A stretch of DNA of 64,000 bases. It comes from Bacteroidota bacterium. Lineage in GTDB: Bacteria > Bacteroidota > Bacteroidia > Bacteroidales > UBA12481. Position 1 is the stretch's first letter; the number at the start of each line of letters is the position of its first letter. This document shows, piece by piece, positions 55,670 to 63,895 of this stretch. The notes beneath the pieces are model-generated. The model saw nothing but the letters and a program-made list of their open reading frames with translations. It was not told the origin of the DNA and did no database searches. The translations under genes were made by a program, and so were the position numbers. Location of the stretch: contig JABHCC010000163.1 of NCBI GenBank assembly GCA_018669475.1, forward strand, positions 31,528 to 95,527, in the 5' to 3' direction.

Positions 55670-56890
55670 TTATCTAAGCTTAAGGCCTAACACTGCATCC
55701 AAAACCAGGGCCACAGAACCAATTACTGATGCATATTCCTTAAAACCAGCAGGAAGAATCTGAACTTGTCGGTTTGGTAACATTTTTTGTTTTTCTATCT
55801 CATTCGTGAGTGCTCTCCAAAAAAGATCTCCGTTCAAGCTCACTCCACCCCCGACAAAAACATGAGTCGGGTCAAGTAATTGAATTAAATTACCAATTCC
55901 AACACTAAGTGAACGCATTGCATTCAGGCATGTTTTCTTTGCAAAATCATCATTTTTTCTGCAAGCATCAAAAACCATTTTTGCATCAATCTTTTCAACC
56001 TTTCCACCACACAACTGGTTCAACAGGCTTGATTTAGTAAGACCCACCTGAGCCAGATGACCAATACTTCTCCCCGATGCCAAAGCTTCTAAACAACCAG
56101 TACGTCCACAATCACAAACTATTTTGCTGTTAGGATCAATAGTCATGTGTCCAAACTCACCCGAATACCCTCTCCCTCCATCAATTAATTGACCTTCAAC
56201 AACAATTCCGGCTGCAATACCGTAACCCACATTAACAACAATAAAGTTTTCAAGATCCCTTCCCTGTCCATAGCCTTTCTCTCCTAAAGCCATTAACCTG
56301 GTAGAGTTCTCCAGAAACAAAGGTATTGACAGACGTGCTTCCAAATCATTCTTGAAATTCACATTCTGCCATCCAAAATCAGGTGACAAATCTACTATCT
56401 CCTTTTTCTTATCAAGCAAACCTGCTACCCCAACACCTAATCCAATAACATGGCCAGTATCCAATCCTCTCTTAGACAATAATCTTTCAACTAAACTTAC
56501 AAGATTGTCAATCACGACCTCATATCCTTCTTCTTTACCTGTGGGCATTTGGATCTCCATCACAATTTCAGCATCAAGATCAGCCAATACACCACGAATC
56601 ATAGTTGCACCAAGATCAATCCCTAAAACATATTTCCCAGAAGCATTAAACTCAACAATCACCGGGGGACGCCCTCCATTGCTATGACCAACTCCACAAT
56701 ATTTTGCCAGCTTTTCTTCATTGACAATTCGATCAACAATTCGCGACACAGTCGGCGCTGCCAGACCAGTTAGTTTGACTAATTCTGCACGACTGATGGT
56801 ATGATTTTGCCGAATCAATTGCAGAATTACTCTACGATTCATACGATTCATAACCTCAGAATCAACCTTTTGAATTTCTTGTTTTGCCAT
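55670..56890 (-). CDS. ROK-family transcriptional repressor
   Basis: The 406-residue protein has an N-terminal winged helix (ISRAELVKLTGLAAPTVSRI) and a sugar-kinase-like ROK domain (GIDLGATMIRGVLAD). It has the zinc motif CDCGRTGCLEALASG. NagC/Mlc-type proteins repress catabolic genes and release DNA on binding a sugar or sugar phosphate. It is divergent from the SLC5 symporter gene, which is the likely target. Confidence 0.94.
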   Translation of the reverse strand: MAKQEIQKVDSEVMNRMNRRVILQLIRQNHTISRAELVKLTGLAAPTVSRIVDRIVNEEKLAKYCGVGHSNGGRPPVIVEFNASGKYVLGIDLGATMIRGVLADLDAEIVMEIQMPTGKEEGYEVVIDNLVSLVERLLSKRGLDTGHVIGLGVGVAGLLDKKKEIVDLSPDFGWQNVNFKNDLEARLSIPLFLENSTRLMALGEKGYGQGRDLENFIVVNVGYGIAAGIVVEGQLIDGGRGYSGEFGHMTIDPNSKIVCDCGRTGCLEALASGRSIGHLAQVGLTKSSLLNQLCGGKVEKIDAKMVFDACRKNDDFAKKTCLNAMRSLSVGIGNLIQLLDPTHVFVGGGVSLNGDLFWRALTNEIEKQKMLPNRQVQILPAGFKEYASVIGSVALVLDAVLGLKLR

Positions 56891-57021
56891 GTGTTTATTT
56901 ACATCGTAAAGATAGCATTCTCAATCATGATTATTTTCATACTATTAGAAACATCAGCAGATCATATTATCTGTCTAATGAATTATTTTATCCTTATGAC
57001 CAATGAACTAAGGATATTTCT

Positions 57022-57029
57022 TAAATTTG
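57022..57029 (+). promoter_or_regulatory. -7 promoter motif upstream of the SLC5 gene
   Basis: TAAATTTG matches TAnnTTTG exactly and is 70 bases before the symporter ATG in the ROK/SLC5 intergenic region. The -33 region is weak. Several short palindromes nearby may be regulator sites but none is clearly repeated. Confidence 0.4.
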
Positions 57030-57099
57030 AACACAAGTTATCAATCATCTTTTTACTATTAATAATTAAGTCCTAATTAACGAGTAGATAAAACTTACT

Positions 57100-58734
57100 A
57101 TGATTAGCCCGATAGATGCTGTTATTATTGTTGTTTATTTAGTTGGAATTCTGACTATCGGAATTCTGTCGGTGAAACTCAAAAACATGTCAAGCGAACG
57201 CTATTTTCTTGCCGGTCGCGGACTTAAATGGCCAGTGATAGGGGCTGCACTTTTTGCATCGAACATCTCAACAATTCACCTGGTCGGACTAGCAGCATCC
57301 GGTTATAATGAAGGATTAGTATGGGGTAACTTTGAATGGCTGGCTGCTATAACCTTAATACTTTTGGGTCTGGTCTTTGCCCCTTTCTATTTCAAAAGCA
57401 AAATTTCAACCCTGCCTGAATTCATGGAAAAACGCTATGGCCAGGGAGCCAGAACCGTTTTAGCCATAATCGCAATTATTGGTGCCCTCTTTGTGCATAT
57501 AGGTATGAGCCTCTATGCCGGAGCTGTTGTATTCCACGCTTTCTTCGGGATTCCGGTCATGGTATCAATATTAATAATATCAGTAGTCACTATTGCATAT
57601 ACAGTTTTGGGAGGACTCAAGGCGGTGGTTGTTACTGAAACTATCCAAACCGGTATATTGATTATCGGAGCATTGATTTTAACGATAATAGCTGCTTTTG
57701 CCCTGCCGGATAAGGGCATTCACACTCTGGCTGATCTAAAAGCCGTTCTGAAACCTGGACAATTAAATATATTACACACACAAGACAGTTTGAAAGCATT
57801 AGGTGAAGGGGGATTTGACTCCGGACTCACATGGTACGCCTGTTTACTGGGTTATCCAATCCTTGGTCTTTGGTACTGGTGTTCTGACCAAACTATCGTT
57901 CAACGAGTGCTTGGGGCAAAAACCATGAGGGATGCCCAAACCGGCCCTATTTTTGCCGGATTCCTAAAAATATTACCCGTTTTCATACTGGTACTTCCAG
58001 GAGTCTTTGCATATGCCCTTTTTCCTGATATCATCGGAACAGACGCTAATCAGACTTTACCTGTTTTGATAAACCAGCTTCTGCCGGTCGGTCTTAAAGG
58101 AATCATGGCTGCAACACTTCTGGCAGCCCTTATGAGCACCATAGCAGCTGCTCTGAACAGTTCTGCTACATTAGTTGCATTAGATATCGTAAAAAGGATC
58201 AAACCCGAAACCAGCGATAAGCAACAGGTAAAATCCGGGAGGGTGGCTGCCATAGTTGTTATGGCTCTGGCAATGCTTTGGTCAACTCAGGGAGATCAAT
58301 TCTCAAGCATCTTTGAAGCTATAAATAAGATTGCTTCTGCCATTGCTCCTCCTGTTGCCGTGGTTTTTCTTTTTGGAGTTTTCTCAAAAAAAGGAACCTA
58401 TATGGGCGCCATGGTCACATTAATCCTTGGTCTGGCATTAGGAATAACAGCCTTTTGCTTTGATTTTGAACCGATTAGCGGATACATGTATCTTACTCAT
58501 GGATGGCATATGCCCTTTATGATGCAAGCCTGGTGGTTATTTGTTATCTGTTCAATCATTTACTTTCTTGTAAGTTGGTTTACAAAGAAACCATCAAGCG
58601 AAGTAATTGAGAAGTATACATGGAAAAATCCTCTGGCCGTCGTACTAAGCGGAAAAATTAATAAGTGGACCGACCCCAGAGTGTTAGCCCTTATGCTTGT
58701 TGTTGTATTAATTACATTATATATCATTTTCTAA
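57100..58734 (+). CDS. SLC5-family sodium/solute symporter
   Basis: The 544-residue protein has about thirteen to fourteen membrane helices in the SSS/SGLT pattern. The signature starts at DAVIIVVYLVGILTIGIL and includes ERYFLAGRGLKWPVIGAALFAS, SNISTIHLVGLAASGY and LLAALMSTIAAALNSSATL. It should take up a sugar, polyol or similar solute with sodium. It is the first gene of a plus-strand operon whose second gene starts 13 bases later, so its substrate is probably the one those enzymes process. Confidence 0.93.
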   Translation: MISPIDAVIIVVYLVGILTIGILSVKLKNMSSERYFLAGRGLKWPVIGAALFASNISTIHLVGLAASGYNEGLVWGNFEWLAAITLILLGLVFAPFYFKSKISTLPEFMEKRYGQGARTVLAIIAIIGALFVHIGMSLYAGAVVFHAFFGIPVMVSILIISVVTIAYTVLGGLKAVVVTETIQTGILIIGALILTIIAAFALPDKGIHTLADLKAVLKPGQLNILHTQDSLKALGEGGFDSGLTWYACLLGYPILGLWYWCSDQTIVQRVLGAKTMRDAQTGPIFAGFLKILPVFILVLPGVFAYALFPDIIGTDANQTLPVLINQLLPVGLKGIMAATLLAALMSTIAAALNSSATLVALDIVKRIKPETSDKQQVKSGRVAAIVVMALAMLWSTQGDQFSSIFEAINKIASAIAPPVAVVFLFGVFSKKGTYMGAMVTLILGLALGITAFCFDFEPISGYMYLTHGWHMPFMMQAWWLFVICSIIYFLVSWFTKKPSSEVIEKYTWKNPLAVVLSGKINKWTDPRVLALMLVVVLITLYIIF

Positions 58735-58747
58735 AAACCGAAGCAAT

Positions 58748-59782
58748 ATGCGACAAGCAATTATGCACAAACCCGGCGATATTGAAATCCGGCAGGTGCA
58801 GGATATTCTTCCCAGCTCTCTTCAAGCGCATGAGGTTCTGATATCCATTAAGCGTATTGGTGTTTGTGGTAGCGATATTCATGTTTTTCACGGCGAACAT
58901 CCTGCAACACCTTATCCGGTAGTTCAGGGTCATGAATATTCAGCTATTGTCTTAGCAACAGGCAGCGCAGTGAAATCAGTTAGCAAGGGAATGAAGGTCA
59001 CCGCACGTCCTCAGTTGGTCTGTGGTGAATGCGGCCCCTGCAATAGAGGCCAGTACAATGCATGCCAGGAACTAAAAGTACAAGGCTTTCAGGCTCCCGG
59101 GGTGGCTCAGGATATGTTTGTTGTACCCGAAGACAGAATTGTCATCTTGAGTGATTCGATGAGCTTCGAACAAGGAGCTATGGTAGAGCCTGCCGCAGTA
59201 GGCGCACATTCAACACGCCGCGCCACAAAGCTGAAAGGAAAGAATGTAGTTGTATCCGGGGCTGGAACAATTGGTAATCTGCTTGCTCAATTCGCAATTG
59301 CCCGTGGTGCTAATAAGGTACTAATTACAGATATTAGTGATTTTAGACTCCAAAAAGCCCGTGACTGTGGAATCGAATATACATTGAACGTTAAGAATGA
59401 ATCATTCGAAGAGGGGATTGCTAGTGTCTTCGGCACTCAGGGATTTCAAACAGCTTTCGAAGCTGCCGGAGTACAGTCTTCCCTTGACGTATTGATGTCC
59501 AATGTTGAAAAAGGAGGCGAAGTGGTAATCCTGGGTGTATACGCCAAGAATCCTACAGTAAACATGTTCTACCTGGGTGAACATGAGCTTAATGTTTTCG
59601 GATCCATGATGTATAAGCATGAGGATTACGAAGAAGCCGCAGAGCTTATCGCATCGGGCAAAATAAAAACCGATCCATTATTAAGTAAGCATTTCAACTT
59701 CGAGGACTATAAAGATGCTTACCGTTTTATTGAGGAACAGGGTGACAAAACAATGAAAGTAATGATTGATGTCAATGACTGA
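58748..59782 (+). CDS. Zinc-dependent medium-chain polyol-type dehydrogenase
   Basis: The 344-residue protein has the catalytic zinc ligands in GVCGSDIH and GHEYSA. Structural zinc cysteines are CGECGPCNRGQYNAC, and the Rossmann motif is GAGTIGNLLAQ. It belongs to the sorbitol/L-iditol/threonine dehydrogenase branch. With a fructokinase-like gene overlapping its end, oxidation of a hexitol (for example sorbitol or mannitol) to a ketose is a plausible reaction. The substrate is not proven. Confidence 0.9.
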   Translation: MRQAIMHKPGDIEIRQVQDILPSSLQAHEVLISIKRIGVCGSDIHVFHGEHPATPYPVVQGHEYSAIVLATGSAVKSVSKGMKVTARPQLVCGECGPCNRGQYNACQELKVQGFQAPGVAQDMFVVPEDRIVILSDSMSFEQGAMVEPAAVGAHSTRRATKLKGKNVVVSGAGTIGNLLAQFAIARGANKVLITDISDFRLQKARDCGIEYTLNVKNESFEEGIASVFGTQGFQTAFEAAGVQSSLDVLMSNVEKGGEVVILGVYAKNPTVNMFYLGEHELNVFGSMMYKHEDYEEAAELIASGKIKTDPLLSKHFNFEDYKDAYRFIEEQGDKTMKVMIDVND

Positions 59783-60644
59783 TCCGACAGCTAATTTTCT
59801 AATGGCAGGTATTGGGGAATTATTATGGGATCTCCTGCCGGATGGTAAACAGCTGGGAGGATCACCCATGAATGTAGCCTATCATTGCAAGGCTGCCGGA
59901 ATTAATTCAGTAGTGATTAGTGCAATAGGAAAAGATGATTCAGGACAAGAAATTCTGAATACCATCAAACCTTATCAGATTTCATGTAACTATATTCAGC
60001 TTAAACAGAATTATCCAACAGGTACTGTTACAGTTAAGCTAAACAAGGGAATCCCGGATTTTATCATCCATAATAATGTTGCCTGGGATTATATTGCCTG
60101 GAACGATCAACTCATGAAACTTGCAAAAACAGTTGATGCCGTAGCTTTTGGCAGCCTCAGTCAAAGAAACAAGATATCACGCGAAACAATACAAAACTTT
60201 CTTGAACATATGAAACCCGGTAGTATCAGGGTATTTGATATCAACCTAAGACAAGCATTCCATTCATATGACATAATAAAACAATCACTCAAAAAAGCGA
60301 CAGTACTAAAAATAAATGACGAGGAACTCCCTGTTTTGGCGAAATACATGTCCTTGCAAGGCACAATTCCAGAACAGCTCCGATCATTGATAAATACATA
60401 TTCACTCGATCTAATTGCATACACTATGGGAGCAGAAGGCAGTTGGCTCATAAGCAAAGATGAATACTCTGAGATCCAAACTCCTAAAGTATCAATAGCT
60501 GACACCGTGGGTGCAGGAGATGCATTCACAGGAGTAATGATTGCAGGATTACTAGAAAATAAAGAATTAGGTATAATCCATAAAGAGGCAAGCGAAATTG
60601 CAGCCTGGGTATGCACAAAGGCAGGGGCAATGCCAGTCTACTAA
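59769..60644 (+). CDS. PfkB-family carbohydrate kinase, fructokinase-like
   Basis: From ATG at 59769 the product is about 291 residues; ATG 59775 is an alternative. It carries both PfkB signatures: GELLWDLLPDGKQLGGSPMN near the start and DTVGAGDAFTGVM near the end, with the catalytic Asp in DAF. The start overlaps the dehydrogenase stop, so the two are translationally coupled. The WDLLPDGKQLGG start is typical of fructokinases, so it should phosphorylate the ketose made by the upstream enzyme. Confidence 0.9.
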   Translation: MSMTDPTANFLMAGIGELLWDLLPDGKQLGGSPMNVAYHCKAAGINSVVISAIGKDDSGQEILNTIKPYQISCNYIQLKQNYPTGTVTVKLNKGIPDFIIHNNVAWDYIAWNDQLMKLAKTVDAVAFGSLSQRNKISRETIQNFLEHMKPGSIRVFDINLRQAFHSYDIIKQSLKKATVLKINDEELPVLAKYMSLQGTIPEQLRSLINTYSLDLIAYTMGAEGSWLISKDEYSEIQTPKVSIADTVGAGDAFTGVMIAGLLENKELGIIHKEASEIAAWVCTKAGAMPVY

Positions 60645-60715
60645 GATAGGGCTTAGGGCGTAGGGCTTAAGAATAAGTAAAAGGAATAAGAAATAAGAAA
60701 TAACAAAGGCGCACC

Positions 60716-60755
60716 GAGTAACCGAGTTTCAGAGTAACAGAATAACCGAATAACC
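60716..60755. repeat. Five degenerate 8-bp GAGTAACN tandem repeats
   Basis: Units are GAGTAACC, GAGTTTCA, GAGTAACA, GAATAACC and GAATAACC in 8-base steps. A different low-complexity piece precedes it (GGGCTTAGGGCGTAGGGCTT, 60649-60668). It fills most of the 126-base gap between the kinase and iron alcohol dehydrogenase genes. Confidence 0.8.
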
Positions 60756-60770
60756 GATAACTAACAAACC

Positions 60771-61934
60771 ATGAAATCCTTTACTTTCCATCAAACGACT
60801 AAAATAATTTTTGGATCAGGAAAGATTGCAGAACTTCCTGATGTTGTGCTGTCTTACGGGACAAAAATACTGCTGGTCACCACACCGGCTACAATTCCTG
60901 CTTTAACTACTCAATATGACCGGGTAAAAAAGATGCTAAATGATAATGGTATCAATGTCATTCATTTCGATGCTGTAGTACCCAATCCTACCGTGGGTTC
61001 TATAAGTGAAGGAGCACTAATGGCCCGGGAAAATCAGGTTGAGGTAATCCTTGGATTAGGGGGTGGCTCGAGTATGGATTCAGCCAAAGCCATCTCGGTT
61101 GAAGCCACGCATCCCGGATCTTGCTGGGATTATTTGTTTTACAAAGACCATCCTGATCCGAAAAAACTACTCCCGGTCATTGCTGTTTCAACAACCTCAG
61201 GAACAGGCTCACAGGTCACACAAGTAGCTGTAGTTACAAATCCTGATGTCAGAGACAAATCTGCCCTGTACAACAATATTCTATACCCGCAGGTTTGCAT
61301 TGTTGATCCTGAACTCATGCTCAGTGTTCCTCAATTCGTTACAGCTTGCACAGGTTTTGATGTATTCTGTCATGCTTTCGAGAGTCTGATTCACCCGGCT
61401 AACAGTGCCTACGTCAACATGATGGCCTGGCAGGCAATTTCTCTGGTTATAGAGTTTTTACCCAAGCTGCTCGATGAGCCCGATAATCTCATGGCTCGCG
61501 AGAAAGTGGCCTGGGCCGACACCCTGGCTGGCCTGTGTATCGCCAATGCAGGAGTCACCCTGCCTCACGGAATGGGAATGGCCATCGGAGGTATGTATCC
61601 TCACATTGCTCATGGCGAAGCATTAGCAATTCTATATCCGGCATTTGCTGAATTTACCCAGGCCTCCGAAATATTCAAATTCGCCAAATTGGCAAGAATG
61701 CTAAATGCAGATCTGAATTCCCTGCCGGATAAAACCGCTGCCAAACAATCACCCAATGAACTCAGTAAATTTCTTGAATCTCTTGGACTAAAAATTAAGT
61801 TAAGTGATGTCAAAGTTCCTGAAGAAGAACTTGAAGCATTAGCAAAACAATGCATGGTTCTGCCAGATTATCAAGGCAATCCAAGAGTACCCACAGCAGA
61901 AGAGATGTTGGAGCTGGTGACGAAGGTGTACTAA
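60771..61934 (+). CDS. Iron-containing alcohol dehydrogenase
   Basis: The 387-residue protein shows the NAD-binding GLGGGSSMDSAKAI motif and the metal site spread over TACTGFDVFCHAFESLIHP and TLPHGMGMAIGG...HIAHGEAL (Asp and three His). It resembles lactaldehyde reductase/butanol dehydrogenase types. In fucose catabolism the enzyme FucO reduces lactaldehyde, which would suit the fucosidase genes, but aldolase and isomerase genes are not in the window. It follows the kinase in the same direction. Confidence 0.9.
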   Translation: MKSFTFHQTTKIIFGSGKIAELPDVVLSYGTKILLVTTPATIPALTTQYDRVKKMLNDNGINVIHFDAVVPNPTVGSISEGALMARENQVEVILGLGGGSSMDSAKAISVEATHPGSCWDYLFYKDHPDPKKLLPVIAVSTTSGTGSQVTQVAVVTNPDVRDKSALYNNILYPQVCIVDPELMLSVPQFVTACTGFDVFCHAFESLIHPANSAYVNMMAWQAISLVIEFLPKLLDEPDNLMAREKVAWADTLAGLCIANAGVTLPHGMGMAIGGMYPHIAHGEALAILYPAFAEFTQASEIFKFAKLARMLNADLNSLPDKTAAKQSPNELSKFLESLGLKIKLSDVKVPEEELEALAKQCMVLPDYQGNPRVPTAEEMLELVTKVY

Positions 61935-61936
61935 AT

Positions 61937-62095
61937 TCGGCCTCCGGCCGAAGTCCGGGGTCCGAAGTCCGGGGTCAGGGGTCCGGGGTCAGGGGTCCGG
62001 GGTCGGAGGTCCGGGGTCGGAGGTCCGATTCTCATGTCCCCACGTCCCGGTCCCCGATTCCCCGATTCCCGCCTGCCCCGATTATTATCGGGGAT
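61937..62095. repeat. GC-rich strand-switching tandem repeats
   Basis: It starts with a perfect hairpin right after the dehydrogenase stop (TTCGGCC tcc GGCCGAA). Then come G-rich units (GTCCGGGGTCAGGG and GTCCGGGGTCGGAG, about six copies in 61950-62030), and then C-rich ones ending in CCCCGAT tatt ATCGGGG. GC content contrasts strongly with the AT-rich surroundings. The rest of 62096-62345 is AT-rich upstream DNA of the recombinase with no gene. Confidence 0.85.
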
Positions 62096-62316
62096 TCCCA
62101 CCTATCCCTCCTATGCAAATCGTCAGCAAGAGCGTTCTGTTTTTTATCTTTTGACTTCGCCAGTTTTGCCAGGAATTTCTTTTTAGTGGTATGATCCTCT
62201 TAAGTTCGGTATTTCCAGTTTTCTATATGATTCATATCACAAAAAAAGTAGAGTAATATTTTCCACTATACACTACGATATGCATATATATTAATAATGG
62301 AGGCAAAGCGGAAGTC

Positions 62317-62327
62317 ACTCGGTTAGC
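62317..62327 (+). other. 11-bp match to the left island boundary
   Basis: ACTCGGTTAGC occurs here, 18 bases before the recombinase ATG, and again at 41886-41896 on the minus strand just at the outer edge of the left copy. Relative to the recombinase reading direction both are in the same orientation. It may be part of a recombination site. Confidence 0.35.
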
Positions 62328-62345
62328 CTCCCAGATCAAAAATAC

Positions 62346-63737
62346 ATGCACATGAAAGACCTAAAAAGAAGAGAAACCAGACGAGAATCAGTGTCGATGA
62401 CTATTACAGAGCGATTTATTCTGTTAGAAATGAAAAAGAGCGATCAGGATATCCGATTTCTACGCACTCTCAGGTATGCCCGCTGGGACTCCACTGGTTT
62501 CTGCTGGGTCATCAACAATAAGAAAGAGAACCTTACGATGCTGAAAAACTACTTTGGTGATCGGCTTACAGAAATCAGCAATGAAGCAAGTTCTGTAAAA
62601 GCAGTTACATCGGCACCAGGTTTGGCTGTCAATTCAAGCATCCTTATTGTTGTTAAGTACAGAAATGGCCGTATACGATTAATATTCCGATATGACAAAG
62701 ACCTGGTCAGGCTAATAAAATCACTTCCGTTGTACACCTGGGATCAGGAAAACCGATGGTGGACCATTGCCAATACAGAAAAATCATTAGCTGCACTTGT
62801 TAGGTTTTGCGATGAGAGTGGTTGGAAGTATCAATATTTAGAAGATCTGCGACACCTCAACAAGAAACCACGACAGAAACCGGAAGACATAATTAATTAC
62901 CGTGCTGTACCTGCTAACTATTTAGACAAGCTTTCTGTGCTGAGGTACAGCATGAACACGGTCAAAACTTACAATGCATGCTTCTCAGAATTCATAAACT
63001 ACTTTAGCACAAAAGAGATCAATGAAATTTCTCAGCAAGACATTCAGGCTTTTCTGTTATATCTTGTACAGGAACGACAGGTTTCATCATCTTATCAGAA
63101 TCAGGCAATCAATGCCATTAAATTCTACTTTGAGAAAGTGCTAAATGGACCGAGGCGTATTTATTATATTGAGAGACCTCGAAAAGAGAAGATTCTACCA
63201 TCAGTTCTAGGTGAAGATGAGGTAAAAAGGATCTTAGAACAAGTAAAAAACCTGAAACACAAGTGCTTATTAATGACCTGTTATTCAGGAGGATTAAGGA
63301 TTAGTGAAGTACTAAACCTGAAGCCAATAGATATAGATTCAAACCGAATGCTCATAAATATCAGGGGAGGTAAAGGCAAAAAAGATCGTGTAACCTTATT
63401 GTCTGTCAAACTATTGGAGCTTTTGCGAGAATACTACAGAATCTACAAACCAAATGACTACCTATTCGCCGGACAAATGGGTGGGAAATACTCGGAAAGA
63501 AGTGCTCAGCTTGTATTGAAAAAAGCTGCCAAGAATGCCGGGATCAAACGCAGGGTAACTCTGCACACATTACGGCATTCCTTTGCTACTCATTTATTGG
63601 AAAATGGCACTGACATAAGGTATATACAGAGTTTGCTTGGTCATTCAAGTCCTAAGACGACACAAATCTATACCCACATAACAACGAGAGGAATAGACCA
63701 GATCAAAAATCCTTTGGATAATTTAGGGATAACATGA
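62346..63737 (+). CDS. Tyrosine recombinase (XerD/IntI-like) with N-terminal duplicated domain
   Basis: The 463-residue protein has the complete catalytic set: R318 in SGGLRISEVLNL, Lys in GGKGKKDR, H407 and R410 in [11 protein letters not shown], His in LLGHSS and the nucleophile Y442 in IYTHI. A core-binding SAM-like domain spans about 190-285. The first 170 residues contain two related modules (RFLRTLRYARWDSTGFCWVI and RLIKSLPLYTWDQENRWWTI) that resemble HARP-type repeats. The protein is longer than XerC/D (about 300). No transposase or phage genes follow before the window ends. Confidence 0.93.
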   Translation: MHMKDLKRRETRRESVSMTITERFILLEMKKSDQDIRFLRTLRYARWDSTGFCWVINNKKENLTMLKNYFGDRLTEISNEASSVKAVTSAPGLAVNSSILIVVKYRNGRIRLIFRYDKDLVRLIKSLPLYTWDQENRWWTIANTEKSLAALVRFCDESGWKYQYLEDLRHLNKKPRQKPEDIINYRAVPANYLDKLSVLRYSMNTVKTYNACFSEFINYFSTKEINEISQQDIQAFLLYLVQERQVSSSYQNQAINAIKFYFEKVLNGPRRIYYIERPRKEKILPSVLGEDEVKRILEQVKNLKHKCLLMTCYSGGLRISEVLNLKPIDIDSNRMLINIRGGKGKKDRVTLLSVKLLELLREYYRIYKPNDYLFAGQMGGKYSERSAQLVLKKAAKNAGIKRRVTLHTLRHSFATHLLENGTDIRYIQSLLGHSSPKTTQIYTHITTRGIDQIKNPLDNLGIT

Positions 63738-63861
63738 TTAAGCTTGGGGGTTTACTAAAAGAATTAGTACATTAGATTTCAATTACCACCAATTGATTTG
63801 CAAGCATTTAACAAACATCAGCTATACGTCATGTACCCGAAAGTCTTCGGGTACTGACTCG
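63738..63861 (+). repeat. Right terminal inverted repeat of the island
   Basis: This sequence is nearly identical to the inverted copy at 41892-42015. It contains a perfect 9-base-pair hairpin (GTACCCGAA, TTCGGGTAC, 63833-63853) and ends with CTGACTCG. Flanking ATTTAAC (63806) and GTTGAAC (63861) fit attC-type outer boxes, with inner TCAGC and CTGA segments. Confidence 0.8.
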
Positions 63862-63870
63862 TTGAACTAA

Positions 63871-63895
63871 ACCGCCTCCCGGCGGTGATTTTTTT
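63871..63895 (+). terminator. Rho-independent terminator
   Basis: ACCGCC, a four-base TCCC loop, GGCGGT, then GATTTTTTT. It is just outside the recombinase terminal repeat. The last 105 bases of the window hold nothing I can identify. Confidence 0.75.

Larger units (their letters stand above)
41892..63861. mobile_element. Putative ~22 kb composite island bounded by inverted tyrosine-recombinase copies
   Basis: The left end (41892-42231) and right end (recombinase 3' part plus flank, to 63861) are inverted copies, both with the recombinase 3' end pointing outward. The shared noncoding flank of about 125 bases after the stop codon is nearly identical and ends at the same CTGACTCG in both. Between them lie about 20 kb of glycan and sugar catabolism genes with two regulators and transporters. 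No target duplication was found. That the unit moves, or moved, as a whole is inference. Confidence 0.5.

Noticed and set aside
57513-57719. Minus-strand open frame within the SLC5 symporter gene
   Set aside because: It is the antisense shadow of hydrophobic codons; no start context or homology.
61850-62194. A 114-codon open frame running through GC-rich repeats
   Set aside because: The frame is repetitive (GSGVRG-like) and starts within the dehydrogenase gene; it reflects the tandem repeats, not a gene.
41892-63861. Prophage or integrative conjugative element
   Set aside because: No phage structural, conjugation, relaxase or replication genes are present; only a tyrosine recombinase and its remnant.
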